From assembly GCF_946848805.1 (NCBI RefSeq), contig NZ_CAMPFU010000009.1, positions 1 through 25,435 on the forward strand: DNA of 25,435 nt, in the 5' to 3' direction. Below, in pieces: positions 14,012 through 22,697 of the stretch (the stretch's first letter is position 1; every line of letters begins with the position of its first letter). Under the pieces are notes generated by a model, which was not told the DNA's origin, ran no database searches, and worked only from the letters and a program-made list of their open reading frames with translations. Position numbers and translations under genes: made by a program. This DNA comes from Deinococcus sp. Marseille-Q6407 (GTDB taxonomy: Bacteria > Deinococcota > Deinococci > Deinococcales > Deinococcaceae).

Positions 14012-14347
14012 TGATTGAACGCAAGTAGCCCCGCCTTAAAATCCGCTCCTGAGGGATTTTTTCTCTATGAGGTCCGCTGAAGATGTTGGGACTGAGGGAG
14101 GTCGGATCTCACTCAGTCCCTGATCTGGAATTTTCAGACACACTTTAACTTCTACCGTGAAGGTCAGCAAGGCGTTGCACCCTGGACGAAGACCTGCACC
14201 GCTTCGGGATGATGGTCAGAGGCTATAGGCGCAAAATGCGCTACATAGCCTGAAAAGTGGCGCTAGCATAAGTAAATTCCATGCCTTAGCCCACTGCGAG
14301 GTGGGCCAAATGTCAGACCCGGTGCAGTCGTCAAGGGGAGAGTATCC
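14012..14347. other. Intergenic region upstream of hsdR with three hairpins
   Basis: No gene is supported. AAATCC...GGATTT followed by TTTT (about 14038-14061) is a possible weak terminator of the TA remnant. A nested stem at 14221-14250 (GGCTAT...ATAGCC enclosing GCGC-AAAAT-GCGC) and a GCCCAC/GTGGGC stem at 14289-14306 lie within about 130 bp of the hsdR start and could be part of its leader RNA. A short plus-strand frame ending at 14253 overlaps the first stem; it is not recognised. Confidence 0.4.
14221..14250 (+). promoter_or_regulatory. Nested stem-loop upstream of hsdR
   Basis: The outer stem GGCTAT/ATAGCC and inner stem GCGC/GCGC enclose an AAAAT loop, with small internal loops between. 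No T run follows, so termination is unlikely. It may be a leader structure or an operator half-site pair for hsd expression. Confidence 0.35.
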
Positions 14348-17320
14348 GTGAAAGAAGCCGAGCTAGAGCAGTCCTTTATCGACAAGTTGCAGGAGCTGAA
14401 GTACGTTTATCGCTCTGATATCCGTAGCCGCGCTGCGCTGGAAGCGAACTTCCGAGAGAAGTTCGAAAAACTCAACAGCGTCAAGCTGACGGACAGCGAG
14501 TTCGCGCGGCTGCTGGAGGACATCACCACGTCTGATACCTTTCAGGCGTCCAAAACCCTGCGGGCCAAGCACACCATGCTCCGGGATGACGGTACCCCGC
14601 TGGACTACACCCTGATCAACATCAAAGACTGGTGCAAGAACACCTTTGAGGTGGTCAGTCAACTCAAAATGAATACCCACAGCAGCCATCACCGCTACGA
14701 CGTGGTGCTGCTGATGAACGGCGTACCCGTCGCCCAGGTGGAGTTGAAGAAGAAGGATGTGACCCCACAGGTTGCCATGCGGCAGATCGTGGACTACAAG
14801 AACGACCCAGGCAATGGCTACGGAAACTCGCTGATGACGTTCATCCAGCTGTTCGTGGTCAGCAACGGGGGCAGCACCCACTACTTTGCCAACAACCGTC
14901 AGGAGCACTTCAGCTTCAATGCGGATGAGCGCTACCTTCCGCTTTACCAATTTGCTGATCAGCAGAACAAGAAGATCACGGATCTGAATAGGTTTGCGGA
15001 CGCCTTCCTGGCCAAATGCACGTTGGGGGAGATGATTGGACGCTACATGGTGCTGCTCGAAACCGAGAAGCGTCTGATGATGATGCGGCCCTACCAGATT
15101 TACGCGGTCAAGGCCATCGTGGGCAGCATCGCCCAGAACACCGGGAACGGGTACATCTGGCACACCACCGGCAGCGGGAAGACGCTGACTTCCTTCAAAG
15201 CGTCCACCCTGCTGAAAGACAACGATGCTATCGACAAGTGCATCTTTGTGGTGGACCGCAAGGACCTGGACCGTCAGACCCGTGAAGAGTTCAATCGCTT
15301 CCAGGCTGGAAGCGTGGAAGAGAACGCCAACACTGGCAAGCTGGTCAAGCGACTGTTGTCCACCGACCAGGCGGACAAGGTCATTGTGACGACCATCCAG
15401 AAGCTGGGACTGGCGCTGAGCGGGGGCAGTAAGGGTGAGTACGCGGGGCAGCTTGAACCGCTAAGGGACAAGCGCATCGTCTTCATCTTCGACGAGTGCC
15501 ACCGTTCGCAGTTCGGAGAGAACCACAAGGCCATCAAGAACTATTTCCCCAACTCGCAGCTGTTCGGCTTCACTGGCACGCCTATCTTCGACGAGAACGC
15601 CCGCTACGTACAGGTAAAGGGCAAAGAAGCGACCTACCAGACCACCGAGGACATCTTTCAGCGCGAGTTGCATGCCTACACCATCAACCACGCCATCGAC
15701 GACGGCAATGTGCTGAAGTTCCATGTGGACTACTACAAGCCGGAGTCCGTGGAAGGGGTTGCGGCTGCGAGCCGCAACGAACCCCCACCCAAGCGGGCGG
15801 TCATCACTGAAATCCTGAAAAAGCACGACGCGGCCACGGCTGGGCGCAAGTTCAATGCGATTCTGGCCACCGCTTCGATTGACGATGCCATCGAGTACTA
15901 CAACCTGTTCGGGCAGGTGCAGGCCGAACGTCAGGCCGAAGACCCGGCCTTCAAGCCTCTGAACATCGCGGCGGTGTTTTCACCGCCAGCTTACGTCAGC
16001 GCCGAATCCAAGCAGATTCAAGAAGACCTGCCGCAGGAGAGCGCTGACAACCAGGAGAACCCCGAAGCCAAGAAACAGGCCCTGGAGCGCATCATCAGCG
16101 ACTACAACGCGCAGTACGGGACCAACCACAAAATCAGCGAGTTCGATGCCTACTACCAGGATGTCCAGAAGCGCATCAAGGACCAGCAGTGGCCCAACAA
16201 GGACTACCCCCACGAGCAGAAGATCGACATCGTCATCGTGGTGGACATGCTGCTGACGGGGTTCGATTCCAAGTACCTCAATACCCTGTACCTGGACAAG
16301 AAGCTGCAACATCATGGCCTGATTCAGGCCATGTCCCGGACCAACCGCATCCTGAACGCCACCAAGCCTTATGGGAACATCCTGGACTTCCGGGGCCAGC
16401 AGGAAGCGGTGGACAAGGCCATCACCCTGTTTTCCAGTGGTGATGGGGAGAGCAGCCGTGAAATCTGGCTGGTGGAGGAAGCTCCCAAGGTCATCGAAAA
16501 GCTGGAAAAAGCAGTGCAGAAGGTGACGACCTTCATGTCGCTCTATGATCTGGAACCTACCGCCGATCAGGTTCATAACCTGCCCGGCGACAGCGCCAAA
16601 ATCCAGTTCATCAAGCTGTTCAAGGATGTGCAGCGCTATTCGACCCAGCTGGAGCAGTACACCGACCTGACCGAAGAGCAACAGGAAAAAATCACCACCA
16701 TCCTGCCCCCAGATGAACTGCAGGCGTTCCGAGGCGCTTATCTGGAAACAGCCCAGACCCTGAAGCAGAGCAAGGACAAGCCCAAAGAAGACGAGGAAGA
16801 GCTGGAGAACCTTGACTTCGAACTGGTGCTGTTCGCTTCAGCCATCATCGATTACGACTACATCATGACCCTGCTGGCGCAGTCGAGTGCCCAGGAAACC
16901 CCTGAGCAGCAGCGCACCACCCGTGAGAAGCTGCTGGCCCTGATCGGGTCCGATGCCAAGTTCATGGATGAGCGCGAAGAATTTGCGGAGTACATCTTGA
17001 ACCTGCCGACTGGCGTGGCCCTGACTGAAGCCGAGCTGTGGGCGGGCTACGAGCGCTTCAAAGAAGCGCGGAATGCAGAAGAAGTGCAGGGCATTGCCCA
17101 GGCCCACGGGATAGACCCGCAGGCCCTGGAGGCTTTCGTGACCACCACCCTGCAGCGCCTGATCTTCGACAGTGAGACCCTGAACGAACTGCTGGCCCCC
17201 CTGAACCTGGGCTGGAAGGAACGCAAGCGCAGACGGGAAGAACTGATGGGCGACCTGACCCTGGTGCTGCGCCGCAGAGCTGAAGGTCGGGACATCGCAG
17301 GACTGGGAGCCTATGAGTAA
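14348..17320 (+). CDS. hsdR: Type I restriction enzyme, R subunit
   Basis: The 990-residue motor and nuclease subunit of a type I restriction-modification complex; it translocates and cuts unmethylated DNA. The nuclease motif is D118 ... E132-L-K134 (YDVV...VELKKK). Helicase motifs: Walker A TTGSGKT at 273-279, DECH at 382-385, TGTP at 409-412, and QAMSRTNR, the motif VI arginines, near 660. The length is normal. GTG start with GGGAG 8 nt upstream. The last codons overlap the phd-like antitoxin start by 8 bp, so the TA pair is inside the same transcript. No disruption is seen. Confidence 0.93.
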   Translation: MKEAELEQSFIDKLQELKYVYRSDIRSRAALEANFREKFEKLNSVKLTDSEFARLLEDITTSDTFQASKTLRAKHTMLRDDGTPLDYTLINIKDWCKNTFEVVSQLKMNTHSSHHRYDVVLLMNGVPVAQVELKKKDVTPQVAMRQIVDYKNDPGNGYGNSLMTFIQLFVVSNGGSTHYFANNRQEHFSFNADERYLPLYQFADQQNKKITDLNRFADAFLAKCTLGEMIGRYMVLLETEKRLMMMRPYQIYAVKAIVGSIAQNTGNGYIWHTTGSGKTLTSFKASTLLKDNDAIDKCIFVVDRKDLDRQTREEFNRFQAGSVEENANTGKLVKRLLSTDQADKVIVTTIQKLGLALSGGSKGEYAGQLEPLRDKRIVFIFDECHRSQFGENHKAIKNYFPNSQLFGFTGTPIFDENARYVQVKGKEATYQTTEDIFQRELHAYTINHAIDDGNVLKFHVDYYKPESVEGVAAASRNEPPPKRAVITEILKKHDAATAGRKFNAILATASIDDAIEYYNLFGQVQAERQAEDPAFKPLNIAAVFSPPAYVSAESKQIQEDLPQESADNQENPEAKKQALERIISDYNAQYGTNHKISEFDAYYQDVQKRIKDQQWPNKDYPHEQKIDIVIVVDMLLTGFDSKYLNTLYLDKKLQHHGLIQAMSRTNRILNATKPYGNILDFRGQQEAVDKAITLFSSGDGESSREIWLVEEAPKVIEKLEKAVQKVTTFMSLYDLEPTADQVHNLPGDSAKIQFIKLFKDVQRYSTQLEQYTDLTEEQQEKITTILPPDELQAFRGAYLETAQTLKQSKDKPKEDEEELENLDFELVLFASAIIDYDYIMTLLAQSSAQETPEQQRTTREKLLALIGSDAKFMDEREEFAEYILNLPTGVALTEAELWAGYERFKEARNAEEVQGIAQAHGIDPQALEAFVTTTLQRLIFDSETLNELLAPLNLGWKERKRRREELMGDLTLVLRRRAEGRDIAGLGAYE

Positions 17321-17624
17321 GACGGCCTTCAACTCAGCATTCCTGAACAGCCTGGCCCCAACGACTAAACTGGGCGGCATGACCAAGCACGACATCTGGG
17401 CTTACAGCGAAGCGCAAAGCCACTGGGAGGAAATTATGCAGCTGGCCGCGAACGGCGAACCGCAGCGCATCAGCCGCCCGGATGGGGTGACATTGGTGAT
17501 TCAGATGCAGCCGGCCCAGGCAGAGCCCTTCGTTCCTGTGCTAGCGGCGTTTGCGGGCTTGCCCCAGGACGCGGAACTGGTGACCGAACGGCCACAGGAT
17601 CAGTCAAGGGATATAGAGCTTTGA
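17313..17624 (+). CDS. Phd/YefM-type antitoxin inside the hsd operon
   Basis: A 103-residue antitoxin. Residues about 23-70 (TKHDIWAYSEAQSHWEEIM, then GEPQRISRPDGVTLVIQ) follow the Phd/YefM fold: first strand, helix, Gly-turn and strands. The C-terminal ~30 residues would bind the toxin. The ATG at 17313 overlaps the hsdR end; an ATG at 17380 would begin directly at the Phd fold, so the first 22 residues are an unusual extension if translated. The stop overlaps the toxin start (TTGA). Confidence 0.75.
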   Translation: MSKTAFNSAFLNSLAPTTKLGGMTKHDIWAYSEAQSHWEEIMQLAANGEPQRISRPDGVTLVIQMQPAQAEPFVPVLAAFAGLPQDAELVTERPQDQSRDIEL

Positions 17625-18058
17625 AGTTCCTGCTGGATACCAATGTCATCAGTGAAATGACCAAGCCGGAACTCAGTCAAGCGGTCACCACTTGGCTGGG
17701 ACAGACGCCCATCACCGAGGTGGCCCTGAGTGTCATCACGCTGGGGGAAATCCAGCGGGGCATCCTGGCTACGCCCAGCGAAAAGAAACGGGCGGCGCTA
17801 CAACAGTGGTATGACCAGAGCTTCTTGCTGATGTTCAGTGGGGGCATCCTGAACATCACCCCAGCGGTGGTGGAGGAATGGGCCGAGCGGTATCAGGCGG
17901 CCCGCGCACGAGGCAAAACGCCTGCCAGCATGGACTCCCTGATTGCTGCGACGGCTGCCGCGCATGGCCTGACCGTGGTAACACGCAACGAGAGTGACTT
18001 TGAGCCACTGGACGTACCCCTCCTGAACATCTGGACCACGGAAGAAGAAAGAGAGTAA
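17621..18058 (+). CDS. vapC: VapC/FitB-type PIN toxin inside the hsd operon
   Basis: A 145-residue PIN-domain RNase toxin of the VapC/FitB class. The site residues are D6 (LLDTNVISE), E43 (LGEIQRGI), D105 (SMDSLIAATA) and D126 (TRNESDF), all present, so it should be active. It starts with TTG overlapping the antitoxin stop. It ends 7 nt before hsdS, in the same direction and without a terminator. Being carried between hsdR and hsdS, it would be lost or silenced together with the restriction system, adding to the addiction effect. Confidence 0.85.
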   Translation: MKFLLDTNVISEMTKPELSQAVTTWLGQTPITEVALSVITLGEIQRGILATPSEKKRAALQQWYDQSFLLMFSGGILNITPAVVEEWAERYQAARARGKTPASMDSLIAATAAAHGLTVVTRNESDFEPLDVPLLNIWTTEEERE

Positions 18059-18065
18059 GTCAGAG

Positions 18066-19412
18066 ATGACCACTGAGAAGCAAGAGCAGCAACCGCCCGC
18101 CAAAACCGTGCCCCCACCCCGGCTGAGGTTCAAGCAGTTTGAAGGGCAGGGGGAGTGGGAGGAGAAGCGGCTGGGAGAGGTTTTTACTTTTTTAGGGAAT
18201 AATTCACTTTCCAGAGAGCGTCTCAATTACAACTCTGGGGAGGTGAAAAATATTCACTACGGGGATATTCACACCCGCTTTGCCTCTCATCTAGATGTAG
18301 CCAAAGAAGAGATTCCTTTTATAACTCAACAAGAGGACGTTGCAAGGATAAAGCCTGGAAACTTTATCCAAATTGGTGATGTGGTAATCGCGGATGCATC
18401 AGAAGATATGGCTGATATTGGTAAATCTATAGAAGTGGTTTCTCTAGATGATCAAAAGTTGGTCGCTGGCTTACATACAATTCTGGCACGGCCAAAAACG
18501 GATACTTTTACACTTGGCTTTCCTGGGCATCTTTTTAAAAGTGAGAGTGTAAGGCGACAAATTCAGAAAGAGAGCCAGGGGGCGAAAGTCTTAGGTTTAT
18601 CGGCCAATAGGCTGGCTAGCGTGAGCCTGACCTTTCCCCCCCTCCCCGAGCAAACCCACATCGCCGCCGCCCTCTCGTCCCTAGACGACCTCATCACTGC
18701 CCACACCGACAAGCTGGAAGCCCTGCGCCAGCACAAGCGGGGGCTGATGCAAGGGCTGTTTCCTGCTGAGGGCGAGCGTGTGCCTCGGCTGCGGTTTCCT
18801 GAGTTTGCGGGGGCTGGGGAGTGGGAGGAGAAGAGATTGGGAGAAGTTACAAGGTTACTTAGTGTACGCAACAAAAAGCAGGAAAAGCTGCCAATCTATT
18901 CGATAAGCAATGTGGGCGGATTCGTTCCTCAATCCGAGCAGTTTGAGGGAGTAGACAGTCATGAGCGCGGATATGACACATCGCTATACAAAGTTGTAGA
19001 GAAAGAGACTTTCGCTTATAACCCAGCCAGAATAAATGTTGGTTCTATAGGCTATAGCGGTAATTTAGAAAGAGTTATTGTTAGCTCTCTTTACGTCTGC
19101 TTTAAAACCACTGAAGAAATAAATGATATTTTCCTATTTACGATTCTGAAGTCGGAAAAGTTCATCAAAATTGTAAATAATGCTTCAGAAGGTGGTATAA
19201 GAAGTTACTTTTTTTACGATAAACTTGAATCAGTAAAATTAAGGTTCCCAACTCTCCCCGAACAACAACGCATCGCTGCCACCCTCTCCTCCCTCGACGA
19301 CCTCATCACCGCTCAGGCTGACAAGATCGCGGCCTTGCAGGAGTTCAAGCGTGGGCTGATGCAGGGGCTGTTTCCTTCTACCACCGCTGCCGCACAGGAG
19401 GCTGGCAAATGA
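18066..19412 (+). CDS. hsdS: Type I RM specificity subunit
   Basis: A 448-residue protein with two target recognition domains (TRDs) that read the two halves of a bipartite DNA site. Each half begins with the same segment (GEWEEKRLGEV; DNA at 18153 and 18819) and ends in a conserved helix beginning LPEQ and ending KRGLMQGLFP (near 18640-18765 and 19250-19375). The TRDs between them (about 18185-18590 and 18845-19240) are clearly AT-richer than the rest of the operon and unlike each other, as expected for domains that are exchanged by recombination. Its stop overlaps the hsdM start (ATGA). Confidence 0.9.
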   Translation: MTTEKQEQQPPAKTVPPPRLRFKQFEGQGEWEEKRLGEVFTFLGNNSLSRERLNYNSGEVKNIHYGDIHTRFASHLDVAKEEIPFITQQEDVARIKPGNFIQIGDVVIADASEDMADIGKSIEVVSLDDQKLVAGLHTILARPKTDTFTLGFPGHLFKSESVRRQIQKESQGAKVLGLSANRLASVSLTFPPLPEQTHIAAALSSLDDLITAHTDKLEALRQHKRGLMQGLFPAEGERVPRLRFPEFAGAGEWEEKRLGEVTRLLSVRNKKQEKLPIYSISNVGGFVPQSEQFEGVDSHERGYDTSLYKVVEKETFAYNPARINVGSIGYSGNLERVIVSSLYVCFKTTEEINDIFLFTILKSEKFIKIVNNASEGGIRSYFFYDKLESVKLRFPTLPEQQRIAATLSSLDDLITAQADKIAALQEFKRGLMQGLFPSTTAAAQEAGK

Positions 19413-21016
19413 CTGATGCACAACTGAACCAACTGGGTAAGACGCTCTGGGCGATTGCCAACCAGCTGCGCGGGGCCATGAATGCCGACGACTTCCGCGA
19501 TTACATGCTGGCGTTCCTGTTCCTGCGGTATCTCTCGGACAATTACGAAGCCCGCGCCAAGCAGGAACTGGGCGAAGACTGGCCCGCAGTAGGGGAGGGC
19601 GAAAACGCCCTGCAAGCTTTCTATGACCAGAACCCAGATGACATCGCAGATTTCGAAGACATGATGCGCAAGGAGGTGCATTACGTCATTCAGCCTCAGC
19701 ACCTCTGGAGCCACATCGCTGAGCTGGCCCGCAAGCAGAGCGAAGACCTGCTGAGCACCCTCCGCGCAGGGTTCAAGTACATCGAAGAGGAATCGTTCGG
19801 TGACAACTTTGCGGGCCTGTTCTCGGAAATCAATCTGGACTCCGAGAAGCTGGGCAAGAACCAGACCGAGCGTAACAAGAAGCTGGGCAATATCGTTGGC
19901 AAGATTGCCGAAGGCCTCAGCGAGTTCTCCACCGACAGCGACACCTTGGGTGACGCTTACGAGTACCTCATCGGTCAGTTCGCCGCAGGCTCGGGTAAGA
20001 AGGCTGGGGAGTTCTACACTCCCCAGCAGGTCTCCAGCGTGCTGTCCGGCATCGTAGCTCTGGACAGCCAGGACCCCTCACTGGGCTATAAGAAGCACCT
20101 CGGTAAAGTGCTGGACATGACCAGCGGCTCCGGCTCCCTGCTGCTAAACGTGCGGCGCACGGTAGAAGCCCACGGCGGCGACATCAGCAAGATCTACGGT
20201 CAGGAAAAGAACATCACCACCTACAACCTGGCCCGCATGAACATGCTGCTGCACGGGGTCAAGGACACCGAGTTCGACATCTTTCACGGGGATACCCTCA
20301 GCAACGACTGGGACATCTTCAAAGAAGAGAATCCCGCCAAGAAGCTGCAGTTCGATGCGGTGGTGGCCAACCCACCCTTTAGTCTCCGTTGGGAACCAGG
20401 GGAGGCCACTGCACAGGATGCCCGCTTCAAGAGCTACGGCGTAGCTCCTAAGTCGGCAGCAGACTTCGCCTTCCTGCTGCACGGCTTCCACTACCTGTCT
20501 CAGGAAGGCACGATGGCGATTATCCTCCCTCACGGCGTTCTGTTCCGTGGTGGAGCGGAGGAGCGGATTCGCAAGAAGCTGCTGGAAGACAGCAACATCG
20601 ATACCATCATTGGTTTACCTTCTAACCTGTTCTACTCGACCGGTATCCCGGTAGCGATCCTGGTGCTCAAGAAGTGCAAGAAGTTTGATGACGTTCTCGT
20701 CATCAATGCCAGTGAACACTTTGGCAAGAAAAAGCGCCAGAACGAACTGCGTCCCCAGGATATCGAGAAGATTCTGGAGACCTATCAGAACCGTAGTGAA
20801 GAAGAACGCTACTCCCGTCGCGTATCGATGGACGAAATCCGCGAGAACGGCTACAACCTGAACATTACCCGCTATGTGAGCACCGACCAGGCCGAGGAAC
20901 AGATTGACCTGCAGGCGGTGCATGGGAACCTCTCGGAGATTGAGAAGCGTATCCAGGAGGCGACGGAGCGGCACAACGGGTTTTTGCGGGAGTTGGGGCT
21001 ACCACTGCTTGGTTGA
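19409..21016 (+). CDS. hsdM: Type I RM modification subunit, N6-adenine methyltransferase
   Basis: A 535-residue methyltransferase that, with HsdS, protects host sites. An N-terminal helical domain (about 1-150) is followed by the catalytic domain: SAM-binding motif I DMTSGSGSLL at about 236-245 and the catalytic NPPF at 321-324. The length is typical. Gene order here is R, TA, S, M; the more usual order has M before S. No terminator is obvious directly after it. Confidence 0.93.
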   Translation: MTDAQLNQLGKTLWAIANQLRGAMNADDFRDYMLAFLFLRYLSDNYEARAKQELGEDWPAVGEGENALQAFYDQNPDDIADFEDMMRKEVHYVIQPQHLWSHIAELARKQSEDLLSTLRAGFKYIEEESFGDNFAGLFSEINLDSEKLGKNQTERNKKLGNIVGKIAEGLSEFSTDSDTLGDAYEYLIGQFAAGSGKKAGEFYTPQQVSSVLSGIVALDSQDPSLGYKKHLGKVLDMTSGSGSLLLNVRRTVEAHGGDISKIYGQEKNITTYNLARMNMLLHGVKDTEFDIFHGDTLSNDWDIFKEENPAKKLQFDAVVANPPFSLRWEPGEATAQDARFKSYGVAPKSAADFAFLLHGFHYLSQEGTMAIILPHGVLFRGGAEERIRKKLLEDSNIDTIIGLPSNLFYSTGIPVAILVLKKCKKFDDVLVINASEHFGKKKRQNELRPQDIEKILETYQNRSEEERYSRRVSMDEIRENGYNLNITRYVSTDQAEEQIDLQAVHGNLSEIEKRIQEATERHNGFLRELGLPLLG

Positions 21017-21281
21017 GAGGCTACATGGTGCTTGTCCAGCATGGTGAGCAACCCGAAGACTATTCACTGGGTTGGTTATTTACAGAAACACATAAAGAAT
21101 TATGCTATAGTCATGTTGCTTGAGCCTCTAAATTCAGGGACTAGCTCAAGATGTTTGCGATTTCTCATGTACTGGGCAGGCGTATCGCCTTTTCAGATGC
21201 CCCAGTATTTTGCACCTCATGACACGAAATCCGTTGTAGGAACTGAACGTATTCATCCTGTATTCCCTGGAGGACACCGTT
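21017..21281. promoter_or_regulatory. Region after hsdM with a candidate promoter
   Basis: No gene is supported. TTTACA (21079-21084), a 16-bp spacer and TATGCT (21101-21106) form a possible sigma-70-type promoter pointing at the truncated gene at 21282, with a leader of about 170 nt. Nothing else is recognised. Confidence 0.35.
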
Positions 21282-21338
21282 ATGGCAAAGATCACTTTTC
21301 ATCCGATTGGCAATGCTCATAACTTGCACCTTGCATAG
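21282..21338 (+). pseudogene. Gene start cut off by IS copy B
   Basis: GGAGG (21269-21273) and ATG at 21282 start a frame [12 protein letters not shown] that meets the IS left end at 21316 and stops inside it. A good ribosome site plus an ordinary coding start indicates a real gene whose body is gone. The opening resembles, from memory, some metallo-beta-lactamase-fold hydrolases, but 12 residues cannot prove it. The DNA after the IS right end (22467) does not continue it, so a deletion accompanied the insertion. Confidence 0.4.
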
Positions 21339-22466
21339 CTGAGCGAATAGCCGTGCTGGAGAAGAAATTCTCGTTCTTTTTGGAGCTGACTCAGAAGATG
21401 GTTGAGCCTGACTACGGGGAACAGGGTGTAGAGGGCCAGGCGTGCCGCCTCTTTCAGGGTCATGTCCTCAGAGCGGTACAGCATGGTTAGGGTGAAGGCC
21501 AGGAAGACCATCAAAATCCAGCGGTCCAGACCCCTGGCAGTTCGCAGCGCGAACTGCGCCAACCCAAACTGATGCTTCCCTTCTTTGAAAAACGACTCCA
21601 GTGCCCAGCGCCGTTTTCCTTCAGCAAGGATGTCCTTCCCCTCTAACAGCTCAGACGACACCGCGAAGAATTCGCGGTCCCCACGGTCTATTCTCCCCAG
21701 GGTCAGCGTTTCCAGAGGCCAGTTGGCGAGGTTGACATACCCTCCGTGCGGACAATCCGCCACTGTCACCTGTCCAGGATGGTCTGTGCGCCGGTTGCTC
21801 CGCACACCCACCACGAACTCGAAACCGAGACGCTGCACACCGTCCAGAAAGACAGCGGATTCGAATCCGCTGTCCGCCAGTACGCAGACCTGAAAGCGTT
21901 TCCCCACGAAGTCTGGCACCTCTTCCAGCAAGTCGAGGGCCAGCGTGACCGGGGTGCTGGTGTGCTTGCCCTGGTAGATCCGGTAAGAAATGGGGAACTG
22001 AAGTTCCCCATATTCGGCGAACAAGACCACCAGATGGATGCCGTGCCTGCCGTTGTAGACGCTGACGTAGGGCAGCTGAATTCCCACCTTTTCCACCGTG
22101 GTCAGATCCACGCTGAGCCGCAGACGAGGTCTACGTTTGTGACGAGCTGTATCCAGCAGGATGCGCCACTGGAAGTCCTGCATCTCTTCCCAGCAGCGGT
22201 CTGAATCCCAGTCATAGACGTTGAAGAAGCGACTCAGTGCACTGGGACTGACTCCCTCAGCCTGGCTGAAGTTGGTCTTCTGACCTGGACTGTGGAAAAG
22301 GTGCAGCGAAGCCTCCAGGCTTCGCCGTTGGTACAGCGTCTCTGGAATGTCCAGAATCCGATGTGAGAGAATATGGGTGCGCTCCCCTGAAACCTGTTTG
22401 TACACACTTCCAGAATTTCAGCTCTGGGAGCGCTTTTTGTCCGCCTATTCAGGTGCAAGTTCTGAG
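21316..22466 (-). mobile_element. IS4-family insertion sequence, copy B (1151 bp)
   Basis: Same length, orientation and ends as copy A: left repeat CTCATAACTTGCACCT (21316-21331), right repeat 22451-22466. The flanks (left ...GATTGGCAATG, right AAGTTGTCACC...) show no target duplication, and neither flank matches a flank of copy A. In the circular plasmid, copies B and A in direct orientation bracket about 2.8 kb with the resolvase, the AbrB/Doc remains and TA module 1, a composite-transposon-like layout. Confidence 0.85.
21317..22405 (-). CDS. IS4-family DDE transposase, copy B
   Basis: A 362-residue transposase, intact, with the same DDE motifs as copy A ([32 protein letters not shown]). 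Differences from copy A are clustered: the first ~25 residues ([13 protein letters not shown]), a few positions near the middle, and the last ~60 residues. Long blocks between are identical at the DNA level. Either copy could supply transposase for both elements since the inverted repeats agree. Confidence 0.85.
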   Translation of the reverse strand: MYKQVSGERTHILSHRILDIPETLYQRRSLEASLHLFHSPGQKTNFSQAEGVSPSALSRFFNVYDWDSDRCWEEMQDFQWRILLDTARHKRRPRLRLSVDLTTVEKVGIQLPYVSVYNGRHGIHLVVLFAEYGELQFPISYRIYQGKHTSTPVTLALDLLEEVPDFVGKRFQVCVLADSGFESAVFLDGVQRLGFEFVVGVRSNRRTDHPGQVTVADCPHGGYVNLANWPLETLTLGRIDRGDREFFAVSSELLEGKDILAEGKRRWALESFFKEGKHQFGLAQFALRTARGLDRWILMVFLAFTLTMLYRSEDMTLKEAARLALYTLFPVVRLNHLLSQLQKEREFLLQHGYSLSYARCKL

Positions 22467-22697
22467 AAGTTGTCACCTACTGAGACTCCGGAGTTACATC
22501 TGGGACCACCATCTTAGGAGGGGGATCCGGTAGTGTAAAAACAGGCCGTCTTTTGAACCTCTGCAGAATGTTAAACATGGCTGGAGTGCTCCTTCATAGG
22601 TGCAGAGACAGAGGAAGTTTAACAGCATTATGGCAAACCGCGTTGGAGTCAGGTAGAGAAGTGCAGCACTTGATGGGTGAAGTGCTCAGCACCGGAT
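22467..22697. other. Stretch between IS copy B and the resolvase
   Basis: No gene is supported. AGCACTT (22665-22671) and AAGTGCT (22680-22686) form a hairpin about 12 bp beyond the resolvase stop, a possible weak terminator for that minus-strand gene, though without a T run. Confidence 0.35.

Noticed and set aside
14363..15163. 266-codon minus-strand frame opposite hsdR (with others at 15980 and 16838)
   Set aside because: His/Val/Leu-rich complement of a strongly supported hsdR; typical shadow frame in GC-biased coding DNA.
21746..22204. 152-codon plus-strand frame opposite the IS4 transposase (also at 1755-2213)
   Set aside because: Occurs identically opposite both transposase copies and is explained as their complement.
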